Assembly: GCA_023014365.1 (NCBI GenBank)
Contig: JAEBUN010000010.1
Location: forward strand, 620,001-684,000
DNA: 64,000 nucleotides
Source of the DNA: Lepiota brunneoincarnata
Taxonomy: Eukaryota > Basidiomycota > Agaricomycetes > Agaricales > Agaricaceae
Direction of reading: 5' to 3'
Shown here: one piece after another, positions 20,614-32,745 of the stretch
Layout: each line of letters starts with the position of its first letter
How positions within the stretch are numbered: the first letter of the stretch is position 1
Position numbers and translations under genes: made by a program
Notes under the pieces: generated by a model
Told to the model about the DNA's origin: nothing
What the model saw: only the letters and a program-made list of their open reading frames with translations
Databases searched by the model: none

Positions 20614-22319
20614 GATGTTTGTTGAGGCGGTAAAGGAGAACGAAGCAGATGGCAGTGGAAAGGTGCTGTCAAGAAAGGGCCTAAGCAGGACCAGCGCTTG
20701 GAGACCGGCAACAGCGAGCAGGCGGTAAAGATGCAAAGAGGACGATGTGGAGGGTATCAATGAAGAGAGTCGTGGTTGAGTCTCAGATGATAGTGAACAC
20801 CGAAATGGGAGATGTAACACAGCCACAGAGGGGCAATCCACGTTATTGTGTTGCTAGGCTGCTCCTTCTACCCATCAGCTTATCCCCACGACGGCCAATA
20901 TCCACACAGGAACCCGTGCACACTGCTTCAACATGGCGATGCCTCAAACGAAGCGTAAGCAGTATACTGTCAACAGAAATGAGAACTGACCCTAGCTGAG
21001 GATCACATAACCACGCCGTCTGCCCTAGAGGCTAGAGCTTTGTCTTTGACAAATGACAAATGTGTTTGTCACCTTATGAGCCCCACGCTTTCCATTTCAA
21101 TAGCACCGTCAACAATCATCAGCTGCGCCATACATGACAACAGGTAATACGGACTTTTTTCCAACGGCCTGTCTGGGGACTGTCACAAATTTGAGATGGC
21201 ACCACCAGCCCGACTAAAGCGGAAACAGAGGATAAGTAACAATGACCCGAATCGCTCAGAATAGGCCGTCGCCATGCATCCGAAGGTCGGCACTAGTTCT
21301 TGTTATCTGCCTATGCATTGGACTCGAGTATTGGGACATCGATTGATCCGAAACGACTGTGAACGGGTTGGCTAGGCCTCGGAAATCTAAAACAGATGTC
21401 GACAAGCAGGCTGGCAGATGAAAGATGGAGAGAGATGATAGTCGCTAAATGAAAGTGATAGATAGGCCTCATCATGAACCCGAGACAAATGACACATTCG
21501 TCGAGAGTCTGCTCTTATGATCTTCGGTAGACTATCAACACCTGCGGCTGCACAAGGCATTACGATATGTAACTCCAGAGGCGGTGTGCGTAGATCCCGA
21601 GATACCTAAGCTATAGCACCGCATATCAGATACAACATAGCGTTGCTTCCCACCTAATTGGCAAGGTTAATTAGCTGTCATCGTACTGTAGTTCGATGAT
21701 GACTGGAAAATCTAATTGTGGGTCCACGGTGGTCCTTGTTTACCGGATCGCGTGACCTTGCACTACACTCCAGTCCTCCAAGGACCAACAGCAAGCTGCC
21801 AGCAGCATCCGACCGCAGCAAAGCAACAGGGCGGACAGCAAGACTTTGTAGTAGTGTTACGACGTTTGCGCTAGCCACTTCGTTGTAAATACTTTGAGAT
21901 GCAATCGGGAACCTGAACCTTTTTTTGATTAATTTTCCCTCCCGACCCCAAGTTTACACACCCAGTTCCGCGAGCCATTGCAATGTCCACTCCATCACAA
22001 ATTAATCTATCGGCTCCTCATCCGTTTCTGCTCGGTGTTCTCAGAAGCATCCAAGTCCAATTGAAATGCGAGAGAAGCTCTGCTGGTCTTCAGAATGCTC
22101 CCCGAAGCACAGGAGTCACACGATACGTTGAGGCAAGAGACAAATTCTGGGTCAAAGTTCTGGCCCGGATAGTCACAAAATCTCAGATAGGTCTAGTAGT
22201 CACAAGGGCTACGGTGCTCGTGCGGGTAATCTAATCTATACCTACCCGAGGAAACGGAGGGCCAGATTACAGAGTGTAACAATGAAAAAAACGATTGGTA
22301 CAAGTGCTAGGTCAGCGTC
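20614..22319. other. Long intergenic region, no gene recognised
   Basis: About 1.7 kb lies upstream of the RasGAP start. Short open frames exist on both strands (for example 21678-21878 minus) without domain, splice or composition support. No RNA gene or repeat was seen. It probably holds the RasGAP promoter and the 3' end of the next minus-strand gene. Confidence 0.5.
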
Positions 22320-22897
22320 TCAAGAATAATGTCCGTCCCTGCTCTCTGCCCTAATTTGGCCCTGAAGAAATTCCGCCTCGATGTTGCGTCCTCTAGTATC
22401 AGAGTATCCGACAGTGTACCCCCAACCGCCGGACTAATCAAACTGAGTATGATAATTGAAGAGCCCATCCCAGCGAAACACTGACCCTTTCAATGAAGTG
22501 TAACGCACCCACGATGGTCCCTGGTACCCATCCTCCCCCGGCAACGTGCACAAGGACCCGTTGACCCTGGGACCACCAAGTGCTCAGGATCAGGTATTAA
22601 AAGCAGGCTCCTTGAGAGGACTTACATAGGTGAAGCCGGTGGCCTGCAAGACATATAAGCAGGAGAGTTTTTCGGCGCAAGAGACTGACTAACCGGGTTC
22701 GAGGAGCCTGCGCCGGGAGTCGCAGTATAGACGGAGCCTGGGTTCGCTCCATTATATCCAGCATAATGCCCACGGGCGTTCTGCTGAAGAGTCCTCTGTC
22801 CCCAAGGAGAGCGTACCATTTGATTGGCAGCACTGATCTCAGCACGAGCAGAGTCGAGAGGGTTTTTAGTGTCAAGAGGGCGGTTGTTGGAATTCAT
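22320..22897 (-). CDS. Small protein with W-V-P-G-T (SH3/Tudor-like) motif, 160 aa
   Basis: Three exons, minus strand, are 22626-22897, 22486-22582 and 22320-22433. Introns are 43 and 52 nt (GTAAGT...GAG and GTCAGT...TTAG), and the phases close. The N-terminal half is Asn/Ser/Gly-rich and polar (starting MNSNNRPLDTKNPLDSARAE). The C-terminal half reads GQRVLVHVAGGGWVPGTIVG, then GGWGYTVGYSDTRGRN and a final IEAEFLQGQIRA. The pattern 'V-x-V...G-x-W-x-P-G-x-V' followed by a short beta-rich segment resembles small SH3/Tudor-like barrel domains. I recall similar short fungal proteins without assigned function. Exon 1 alone has its own stop 4 nt past the donor, so a gene finder could truncate it. 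Function is unknown. Confidence 0.62.
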
Positions 22898-23841
22898 GGT
22901 AGCTGGAAAAACGTGCTGGAGGAGTGTTTTGAACACACAAGGTTTTATATACCAAACCCCAAGGCCGATAACAACTTGAAAAAATTTTCTGAACAACTTT
23001 CGATTGATGTTAGGTCGGAGTAACCTGGTTATCTTGACAACGCTAAACGGAGCTCCGCTATGGTCTCGAAAGCCTGCTTGCCTCGATTTTTGAGCGTCTT
23101 CCTTATGAGACGTGCGTTGCTGCAGATAGAACAAATATATCATCGATAGGATATCATGATCGGCGCTTCGTTCCTCCACAGCACCGAAAAAGTTCGGGGC
23201 TGTCAATGGTGGTCAACCAAGCTGTTCAATTAATGTTGTAACCGTGGTGTTTTACGTTCGCGGGCAATGGAGAGGATATGCCACCGGGACCAAGACTTGT
23301 GAGATCAAACGGGTGGATATTAACTGCGCAATGGACCTGAGCCAATCTTGGTAACCGCTAGCAAAAGCTGTAGTTCCCCTTGTACCGGGTCTATTTTTGC
23401 ACGAAGTGCTCCTATGTGGAGGGGTGTGCGCAGGGAGCCTGACCATAGTGGAATGGCTCAACTTCCTGAGCCGATAGATTGAGCCGTGCCCGTTGTCAGA
23501 TGCTGCTATGTGGGTTGGAGCTGATATGAAACATATGGAAATCGAGTATACTAGCAATGCCTTCCACCACTGCTCGCCAAGTGGTAACAGAGAACGATTA
23601 TCGGCCGAGGTGGCAAGACACACCGCCGAGGAAGGAGCGTTGATATGTCTGTGTGGTTGCCACTGCTTCAAGGAGATAGAGTCATCACGAAAAGGTAGTT
23701 CATGTTGAAACATTGAGGCTGGGGGGCGCGTGGGAATTCGGGAATGTGATCAATATGTGAATCGAATTACCTCAGTCCCAAACAGATCTTACCGCTTACC
23801 GACAAACCCTGGCTGGCGTTGTTTCAGGTCACGGCGTTATC
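22898..23841. other. Intergenic region between divergent genes
   Basis: The stretch lies between the small minus-strand gene and RIM20. A 153-codon open frame on the minus strand (23252-23713) has no recognisable domain and no splice context, so I do not call it a gene. Promoters of both neighbours are expected here. Confidence 0.45.
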
Positions 23842-26800
23842 ATGCCAAATCTCCTTGAATTTCCATTCAAGAAAACATACAAGATCCCCCTCAAGAATGC
23901 GGTCCGAGACTTTATATCCTTTCATGGCGGTGGCCATCCAGACGAATTCAAGGATGACATTCAAACATGGCAAGAACTGAGGGAAAACGCTGTCGGCGAT
24001 GTCGTTCACGTCGATCGCATCCATGCGATGTTGCTGTGGGTATCAGCGTTCCCAGTGCAATTACTCCAAACCAATTAGTCGTTTTCTTTTCCTCTGCACA
24101 GTTATCACGCTCAGTTAACGTCTATTTCGGCGAAATTACCCTCGGACGTAAGCGTGCCCTTGAGACAGCCATAGCTTGTTTTTGAAGCTCTGTCACAGAT
24201 ACAACTCGAAATTTCTTACACTCCCGTCTTCCACCCTCGGAATGTCCCAGTTTCCTTGAGAAGTCTCGTCTTTGAACGCGCCGCGGTGTTGTTCAATCTC
24301 GGTTCGTTATACTCACAATTAGGTGTTCTAGAGGATCGATCTAGTGTAGAAGGCATCACTCGTGCTGCCAGCTACTACAAGGTCAGCAACCCAAGCTTCA
24401 TTTCATTGGGTCATCTCACGATCATGAAGCATGCGGCAGGGACGCTGTCATACCTGATAGCCGTACTACCCAAACTCGCTTACGCGCTTGATGACGAAGA
24501 AAAACCATTGGACCTCTCACCCGCGTTTGTTAAAAGCATGGAAAGCCTGATGCTTGCGCAGGCTCAGGAATGCTCGTGGCAGTTGGCTAAAATTAGTGAG
24601 CAAATCTTCACGATTGAACGAACGATCTAACGCCGCATTTTTTTAGACCAATATAAGAATTCCCTGATTGCCAAGATAGCTGCTAGAGTAAACCAATGAA
24701 AAAATTACCCGTTTTCTTATTTTTTTCCAACAGTGTGTTCATTTGGCAGGTCTCGTCATTGTACATGATATCAACGCAAACACTTTGTGATGCAAACCCA
24801 CCTGTCAAACACCTCCTACCTTCCGTGGGTCATTTCATCTGTTTTTGTCGCACAAGGTTCCCCATATACCCTAATTTTCTCTCTGGCCCACAGGGCTGGT
24901 TGCCGCATATCGATGCGAAAGCCCATCATTTCAATGCAGTCGCAGAATATAGAATGAGCATCGAAGAAGTTGAAAACAGTAGGTCCGAAAGGAATTTCGC
25001 TTCCCTCTTGCTTGTTCTAAAGCCGTCTTCCTCCAGATACGGGTTGGGAATTGCTCGGTTGACCAGGGCCCGGGATGAAACTAAGAAAGCCTATGATATT
25101 GCCCGCCGTGGAAAAATAGCGACATCCGTCCTTGAGGATATACAGGTATTCACATACAATTCATTGAATGATGTTCATCCTTGACAAGCGTGGTCAAGTC
25201 CCTTTTAGACAAAGTGCAGAAAAGCCTCGCCCACGCAGAGCGTGACAATGATCTCATATATCATCATGATATACCTACACCAGCTGGTCTTCCACCGATA
25301 CAGCAGACTCACCTCGCCTCTTCAATAGTCCCGCCTGGCCTACTGGAACCAAAAACTGTCCTGGGGAGTATGCAGCCTTTGTTCGAGGGTCTAATTGGAT
25401 GGGGGGCACGAGAGGCAATTAGTGTGTTGTTTTATACCCTATTATCTCGTCCAAAATCTCATCTTACTCCGAGACATCTACAATGATCGCAAACAAACAC
25501 TTGTCAAAGAACAGATCGTCGATGTCGCTCAGGAACTCCAGTATCATGCCGAAGAGTAAGTTTGCATCCCTTTCTTGGTTTTCCAAGGTTCGGAGTAATT
25601 CTCTTGGATCAGGGAACTCAGGAACATGAACCTACCCGCCGCACTCGAGGCACTGGAACGTCCCATTGGTCTTCCCCCAAGTCTACTGCGCAAGGCGGAA
25701 GAGGTACGCCTTGAGGACGGACCGGCAAGGATTGCAGCGTCTATTGAGGACGTGCAACGCTTGGGTCAGCATAATCAAGCCGTACTTGACGAGGTGAGAT
25801 AAATTTACCATCGGCGTTAATCTATCCAACCGTGGCTTGGCGCGTCACACACGAAACAGGCGATGGATATCCTCGACAGCGAAGCATCAGAGGACGAGGC
25901 TGCGCGGAAGGAAATTCCGCTAAACCGCCTTCCGTCGCATGAGGCCAATGTGGAGTTAATTGGAAAGGAACGGCGATACCGCAGCATTCTGGCTCAGGCA
26001 GCAGCTAGTAACTGAAACTATTCGTCAAAAATGGGATGAGTGGGAAGATAGCATTGCCCAGTTGATGTGGGACGAGGTCATCTAATTTTTGCCTCCCCTA
26101 CTGAGATTTCATCTGATATCGTTCAGGCCGATTTAGAGGCATCTGTACCCTCCTGCACCATCACATCTTCCTCCCACACCGCTCAGGCCATCAACACGAA
26201 GAATCACGCGCGCTCCCTCCGGGTCAAATTGGAAGAGCTCGATATCCTTCACCAGGATAGATCTCAAATTGTTCATCAGGCCCGTGCTTTGGAAGAAGCT
26301 GATGATGTCCAACCTCGGATCTTGAAGGTCGCATCAGGCTTCGAGCGTCTTGCAGAACTGAAGCCAGAGATGTTTGAGGATATTCTTGATGAAGAGCAGA
26401 CCAAATACGATAGGTTCCTGCGGGAAATGGGAGAAATCAGACAGAAGCAGGAAACGTTGCTTGCTGACATCAAGGTGCATGCTTTCTTCGGTGCTTGTCA
26501 ATCAGACCAATTAATACATCGTTGCTGGGATCAGGTTATCAATGAACAGTTCTTACGGTCGAGGAGAGAAGACCCTTCGATCAAGGACCGTGAACATGCT
26601 CTTCAATCCCTTGATCTCGCATATTTTCAAATATCGAGAGATAACCCGCAATCTGCAAGAGGGCTTTAAGGTAGCCTCTACTCAGGTTCTCACAGTATTT
26701 GGTCATTAATCGGCGCATACAGTTTTACAACGACCTTACTGGTATTCTCACTCAGTTCAAAGAAGTGTGTAAGGCCTGGAGCCACCAACGGAAACAAGAA

Positions 26801-27073
26801 CTTCAGTACGTCCTTGTCTCTCAAAAAAGTTGGAGCTTTTGCTCACGAAGACCGTAAAGCGATTCCCAGCTATTCAATTCCCTGCAGGTGCTCTCCCTTC
26901 AGGACAGTGATGGCGGCAATGCAACATTGCCTCCCCGAACTGGTGTACATGCGCAGCCTCTGAGTGGGCGGTTCGCCGACATCCTTTCACAGGGGCCCCC
27001 ATCTCTCAACGCTGAAGAATGGGGATTTGAGGACAGTGACTATGCCGGCTGCGCCGCGAAGGTGATTAATTAG
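23842..27073 (+). CDS. RIM20: Bro1-domain protein, RIM20/PalA-like (frame disrupted)
   Basis: Sixteen exons run from 23842: 23842-24035, 24102-24147, 24199-24381, 24430-24595, 24647-24687, 24750-24824, 24894-24982, 25037-25145, 25199-25421, 25474-25555, 25613-25793, 25860-26076, 26127-26474, 26535-26670, 26723-26805, 26860-27073. The product would be about 794 aa. An N-terminal BRO1 domain (MPNLLEFPFKKTYKIPLK, HPDEFKDDI, VLFNLGSLYSQLG) is followed by an ALIX V-like coiled-coil domain. RIM20/PalA recruits the protease Rim13/PalB to cleave Rim101/PacC at ESCRT-III on endosomes during alkaline response. Two exons contain one base too many. Near 26011-26015 AAASN* should continue ETIRQKWDEWED. 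Near 26624-26627, a T run, AYF should continue KYREITRNLQEGFK. As given, the frame stops at 26013. Assembly error or decay are both possible. Bro1/Vps31 is the alternative paralogue. Confidence 0.85.
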
Positions 27074-27177
27074 TTTTGCAAAGGACAAGCGAGTAGCAGG
27101 ATCATGTGCTGGGTTCTAAAAAGGTAGCTGGTGATCTCTTGCAGTGAAGGTGGAGGCGGTGCAAGGTTGGAAGGACA

Positions 27178-27187
27178 TATATAAATA
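27178..27187 (+). promoter_or_regulatory. TATA box of the DM9 protein gene
   Basis: TATATAAATA lies about 55-65 bp upstream of the ATG at 27242, a usual position for a fungal TATA element. Only 168 bp separate this gene from the RIM20 stop. Confidence 0.6.
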
Positions 27188-27241
27188 ATCACATAACTAC
27201 CACCATCTCTCAACCCCTACGCCATCGTCTCCTCATCGCAC

Positions 27242-28282
27242 ATGTCGTCTGATTCAGAATCCGACTCTGGTAGTGAGGGCCGCTCTGGCGGAGTTCGTGG
27301 CCTCGGCAAGAAATTCAAGGAGGGGGGAAAGGACAAGCATAAGGAGAAAGATAAAAAGGAGAAGAAGGAGAAAAAAGGTAAAAAAGACAAGAAAGAGAAG
27401 AAGGACAAGAAAGACCAGGTTAAAGCGCACGAGTCCGCGCATGGGCACCCAGGGTCATCAACATTCAGTGGACCAGGCTATGGACCGGTGGGCGGGGGTG
27501 CCGCTGAGCAGTACTTATCATCTACAACGTCATCGACGGTGGCGCCAGCTCCCGCCCACTTCCAAACTTCCGCCCCCATTCCCGCGGGCCAAGCCGTCCA
27601 CGCCTCTCCACCCCCTTACGCCACATCTCCAGACTTCCCACAGTCAGGTGTAGATATCAAGCAGCCCCAATTCCCCGGCATGCCATCGACACCAGCAGCC
27701 AATGCACCTCCTCCCTCAGGCTACCGTGTGCCCCTCCGCACTGATTCTAGTTTCCCTGGCCCCGATCAGACCGGTCCCCCAGTTGCGTATGAGTCCGATG
27801 GCGTCACACCCGTTTTCATTGGGTCCGCGCTCTTTGAGACGTCTGTACACCCATGCAAGATCGGACCTCATCTTCAACCACCGGCCTCTGTTGCCTACGG
27901 CGGCGCAGAATACGGACATCATGGTCGATACGATCTTCTTCCATTTGTCTCTGAACAAATGGAATGGGTTTACGCGTCTTATGGTCAGGTTCCTCCTGGT
28001 CGGCGGCCGATTGAAGGCGGATATGAAGAGAACGGCGCCAAATTGTATCACGCTCTTGCTAGCATAAACGGTATCAGGGTACCTGGAAAGGCTGGCGAGC
28101 ACTTGTGCGTACTTTCGCCATTTATTCATTATTTTCACTGATTTTACATAGGGGAGGTGCCAATATTGCCTTGGGTGGTCAGGAGCATGTCGTCCAGCAA
28201 TATGAAATTCTGTACGTTGCATCAGTTGTCATAGAATCTCGCAAACTGATTGTACAATGTATTGTATAGATGCTGGAAGTAA
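27242..28282 (+). CDS. DM9/DUF3421-domain protein with lysine-rich N-terminus, 311 aa
   Basis: Three exons (27242-28104, 28152-28211, 28270-28282) close in phase. The last encodes only four residues and the stop. Residues about 1-60 are Ser/Asp then extremely Lys-rich (KDKHKEKDKKEKKEKK type), suggesting nuclear or nucleic-acid contact. Residues 70-185 are Pro/Ser/Gly-rich and disordered. The C-terminal 110 residues match the DM9 (DUF3421) fold. One half-repeat (VFIGSALFETSVHPCKIG...VAYGGAEYGHHGRYDLL) precedes a fuller one (WVYASYGQVPPGRRPIEGGYEENG, RVPGKAGEH, GGQEHVVQQYEIL). DM9 domains occur in arthropod and oyster proteins, where some bind mannose. In fungi their role is open. The gene is convergent with the WSS1-like gene, with stops 86 bp apart. 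Confidence 0.85.
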
Positions 28283-28368
28283 GGCAAATATGGAAAGATC
28301 TAACTTAGCGTCACAGTAGACAAGTGGCCACTAGGGTTACCCAATGTATATTTCGACGTCTCTACAAC

Positions 28369-30449
28369 TTATTCGATTCGATATATGCGTTCCCCTCGAG
28401 GGGTAGCACAAGCCGAGCAGGCCAAGTGATCTGACTGATTTTCACTGTCCTTGCTTAAGTTCGTGGACGGGAAAGGACACGATAGATAATGCTCACAGGG
28501 TGCACACGGGGCAATTCCAGTGGCTACCGGAAGAAGAGGTCGGTGCGGGGGTGGTTCTAGGTGGGCGCTGTACGACAGGGTCCGCATCTTTCTGATGAAG
28601 CCTCCACGTTGCGTTGACCTTTGAGGGACCTCCAAGAGTTCGAGCTTCACTGGAAGGGCTCAGTCCTAGAGCCTCTTTCTTGCGAAACTCAATTTCACTT
28701 TGTACCAGTTTCCCGAAAGTCATCTTGCCCGTCTTGTTTGAGCGATTGCCTGAAACATAACATGTTCAGCCTAAAAGCTCTCGCTGCAGACACATGTTAT
28801 ATTACGCTTTTGGTTGGGTGGTGGATGAATACCCGCATTCTGCTTCCATTTCTGTTCGGTAAGCGTAGTGAAAGTAGAACCAGACGCCATCGGAATATCG
28901 CATTGATCGTCGTCACCCTCGTCAGGGCAGTCCAGTCAATTCGATGATATCCGTGCTGCTAGAGTGCCAGGGTTTGGAGGGCCCTGCGCGCGGCTCTTCT
29001 ATCGGTAGACTCTCCTTCCTCTTTGAGGTTGAGCTGAATCTGAATTCGCTTTCAAAGTCTCTCCAAAATAGGCCTTTTCCAAAGCCTTGTGTGTCGTCTT
29101 TGCCAGTAATATTTTCGGAATTGAGCAGTGCTTGTCGTCGTTCGGTATCGGTTTCCTTGACAAACTCCACTTCACCATCGGATCCAGAGCTCTCATCTAG
29201 CACTTGTTTGTCATACAGTGGGGTTTCTGTCATCGTACTGAGTGTCCTTTGATGCTATGTAGCGATTTTTTGATGCCGACCTTTGCTTTGAACAGGACAT
29301 ACCTGTGCACGTCGTTCAGCAGCAAGCGCACGTTCTTCTCTCGCGCGATTGCTGGCCAAAAATCAGTATTGACTCAGGAGGAGGAAAAAGTACCAAAAAA
29401 ATACCTTCGCGCTCTTTTCCCCTTCGAGCTCCCAACGTTGTCAGCCAGTGATCGCCCTTCTCCGGCGAACGCAAATTTCGAGGTCACCCGACCACCAGCT
29501 TTCCGCCGTTTGGCGGTTTGTCTGCCTGTGTGAAGTGAAGGGGCAAATTCTCGCCGTCTTTGGGTAGTTTGTCTGCGTCGACGGAGGGAGCTCGGTCTTG
29601 CCCGGCTTTGAGCCCCACCACACTAAAACTTGAGGTTAGCAGGCGCAGCGGGGCGAAACCATGTCCACACCATGTATTCAGGGAAGTCTCCTGTTTCAAT
29701 CCCATCTCCAGGCACTCGAGCCGAGTCTGCGAGCCGGGTGCCTGATGACCAATAGCCTATAAAAATGAGATAGACTTGAGTTCTGTTCGGTCGAAGAAGA
29801 CGAACCATCTCCGTAGTATCCTCTATCCTGTAGCTGGCGGACCTCTCGCCGCAGTCGCGCCCAGAGTGCTTGGAATGCAGGGCCGTGGTTCATATGCTAC
29901 CAAGTTTCATTAATCCAGTTGTGTTGGACGTTGATATATTTGGAAAACCTTGATATGAGCAAGCTGTGTGCGAGATTCATAAGCACGGCGAGTCAATAGT
30001 ATCGACGGAGAATATTGCTGAGTGGCAAGCGAACCTCATGACAGAGCGTGCTCATTAGCCATGAAGTCGGACAGTATGACCCATCCGCGCGGCGTAAAAC
30101 AAGTTCTACGCGTATATGATTAGGAATTTGTAGAAAAGGGGAAGGGCGTGAGGCAAACCGATGGTCTCCCCGTTGTTCCAATTCCTTCCCGCAAATACCG
30201 CATTATACTCATACTGCGGAGACACCCATGAGTCTTGCTTCAGTAGCTGCTACATTCACTGCGTACTTCTTCAAGGGTGTTCACCTCGAACCCATGGTCC
30301 TTCATAACTGGTTTCACCTGTGCAGCCAGTGCGCGTAGCAACTGCCTCGCTTCTTCCTGGTCTCGGGTATCCGGCATTGGGAGTGCAGTAATGAAGTTGA
30401 TAAGAGGGTTGGGATTTGTTTCAGTCTCATTCAGTCGTAGGTAGACCAT
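28369..30449 (-). CDS. WSS1: WLM-domain metalloprotease (Wss1/SPRTN-like)
   Basis: Eleven exons (minus) give about 518 aa: 30267-30449, 30159-30213, 30035-30105, 29949-29963, 29806-29896, 29671-29756, 29405-29622, 29303-29351, 28794-29254, 28497-28749, 28369-28444. The WLM domain has the zinc-protease motif HELAHIKHMNH, assembled from three exons. The middle exon is 15 nt and encodes LAHIK. A basic stretch (PSLRRRRQTTQRRR) and a C-terminal RanBP2-type zinc finger (WNCPVCTLENQ...LACSACATPRGE) follow. A SUMO-interaction-like IIELTG sits in the middle. Wss1 proteins degrade DNA-protein crosslinks with Cdc48 and SUMO. Exon 9 holds one extra base. After STDIIELTGLP the frame stops, and removing one C of the run at 28925-28927 continues DEGDDDQCDIP. 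An in-frame ATG at 30458 is an alternative start. Confidence 0.85.
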
Positions 30450-30781
30450 TGTGACCAAGTTGCAAAGAAAGTTGTTACTGTAGCGAGATCAAGTCACAAA
30501 TGGCAAACGCTCATGAAACTATGTTCAGCTCATGCGATTGTTCAAAACATGTGACTAAGTTATATTCGAACAACGAACGAGACTGCTCCTTTGCTATTCC
30601 CGAATGTGTTCCCTATAACCATCATCCCGTAGGTGTGAAATCACCACCATCCACTGCCAACCTAGGCATAGCTGCGTACTTAGGCCGAGGACGCGAAAGA
30701 CAACATTCACTGGGTTTCTTGTATTTAGTCTTGTTTGTTTGTCAGCGTCTCGAGTCGGTTCAGATATTTATTGATTTTGCC

Positions 30782-32439
30782 ATGGACGACTCACTTGAAC
30801 TGCCAGACTCCCTTGCAAAGAAACATACGGATCTTGTACAAGATGGAGACGAAGAGTCTTCGGGGGATGAGGATGGTGGCCTCGATTGGACAAAATTAAT
30901 GTGACTGTCTCAGTGCTTTTAATCTTCATTGCCCTCATCTAGTCTCACAGTCCGGGCCCAGCCCGTCCAGTAATTCCGAAACGTGGAGAAAAGGAATTCG
31001 AACCCCGAGAAAATGGGGGAACTGGCCTACAAATGCATATCCTCGACAGAGCAAGGTCAGCCATGTTCGAGACTCTACGAACCACACGCACAATATCCAG
31101 GCAAGCTTTCGCTACACTTCCCCATTGGTGTAAGCTAATTCTCTCGGTGAAACTTAGCAAGGGGATAAGTTATGGAATCTGGCATCCATCTATTGGACGA
31201 GCTCACGTCAACGTCGCTCGCGGAATCCATTTTTCAACCATGGGACACTCTGCACCCCGACAAACCTTTGATGGGCATGGGATAACAAAGGTTCACAAAA
31301 GACTGGAGTTGCTCCCAGAGGAGGCGATTTACCTCATCGAACGAGGAGCACTTTTCTGCTGGAAAGAGTGTGATCTCGACACCTCCAGTTTACAAGGGTT
31401 TGAGGGGGTCACTGGTATCCCAATGAGTGTTCAGCAAGCATACGCCGAGATGATAGGTAAAGAGGGTCTGACTCCAGAAAAGTTTCAGGTGGGTTTGGGC
31501 AATCGCGCTTCTCGTATTTTGACTGACTTTCCGGGAAGGTGTACGCGTATCTTAGACGGCTTGGGTACGCAGTAACCCGTACGGACCCACCTAATAATTT
31601 ATATCCGTCCGCCCCTCCCTTCGAGCTCTCTAGACTGACACCCACTCATTCAATATTTCATCGAATATTTGCTGCCTTTTTTTCCATCGCCCGTAAAATC
31701 TTCCGCTTCTTTTTTACTGGCTTCAGCTGGTGGAAACCTCTCCGGATAAGTAGATGGAAACACCGCGACTATGGTTTGTTTTCCTCTCACCCCAAACTTT
31801 CATTCTAATCACCGTCGATCACCAGCATCCGTGTACCGCTCTCTCCGATTCCTCCCATCCAGGCGCGACTTCCTCCCATATGGGCAACCACGTGTCGTTC
31901 AGTCACCCGCAGCGCCCTATAAGATCTTCTACAACGTTTACAAACCGTCCACACCTTTCAAAAAGACTTCCCCTCCCCATCCCGATTTCCAAGTTGTGGT
32001 CATCAAGTATGTACGAACTTTACTCCATCTAACCGCTTCTCCTTCGTATGTTCAAAACAACATATCCAGCGCCCGCACAACACCAATGCCAACCTTCTAC
32101 GAACTCGCTGCCCTCTTCGATCTCCTCCCCGAACTCCCACCACCTCTCCCACGTCCAAAACGTCAAGCATACGGAGGCAAGTCTTCCACTATCCCCGTGT
32201 CTGCGCCAATACTCCAACAACCCACCGTAACGCCAAAGAGTACCTCCCTCCAATATATATTTCCCTCACTCTTCACCCCGCCGCCACTTCCACCACCTCA
32301 AGAACCCCCACGTCGGCCCAATCCATTCGCAGCACTCAAACAAGGCAAAAAAATGGTCGTCATCGCTGTGGTCGACAGCGGGAATATCAGCTTCTTCAGG
32401 TTCAGCCAGGGCGCATTCGAGGAGTGGCCGATGGCCTGA
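30782..32439 (+). CDS. SEN54: tRNA-splicing endonuclease subunit Sen54
   Basis: Six exons (30782-30900, 30951-31100, 31158-31488, 31539-31773, 31826-32006, 32070-32439) give 461 aa with all phases closed. The N-terminal Sen54 domain is clear: WHPSIGRAHVNVARGIHF, then LLPEEAIYLIERGALFCW, IPMSVQQAYAEMIG and YAYLRRLGYAV. The C-terminal part (MVVIAVVDSGNISFFRFS) matches the end of the family. Sen54 is a structural subunit of the heterotetramer that cuts introns from pre-tRNA in the nucleus or at mitochondria. Intron 2 (31101-31157) would be a GC-AG intron (GCAAGC...TTAG) of 57 nt, a multiple of three without stops, so its retention also leaves an open frame. The spliced form gives RTISSKGISYGIWHP, which fits the family better. 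The gene is divergent from WSS1 across 332 bp. Confidence 0.92.
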
Positions 32440-32745
32440 GGAATTACACTATACTCGTTGTTTTCACTTGCTGGTTGAATCGAACTTTACAATCTATGCT
32501 GACTCTGAATAGCTGGAATGCCTGGGGTAATGGAGTTTGTAGTTCAACATATTATACATATAAGGGCTAGGTGGTGTAGTGTAATTGTATTTGTACTATT
32601 TGCCACAGGTATTCCAGAACATCATGTCAAGATTCAGTAAATAGCAGGAGGATCGAAAGGTGCAGTCCAATGCATGCATCAACCGGAAGCGAGAGAAAAC
32701 AAGAAATAAAAGCAGAACAAAGCAAAGACATTTTCAGCGCACCAT

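Noticed and set aside
23252..23713. 153-codon minus-strand ORF upstream of RIM20
   Set aside because: No domain, no splice context and irregular composition. It overlaps the expected promoter region.
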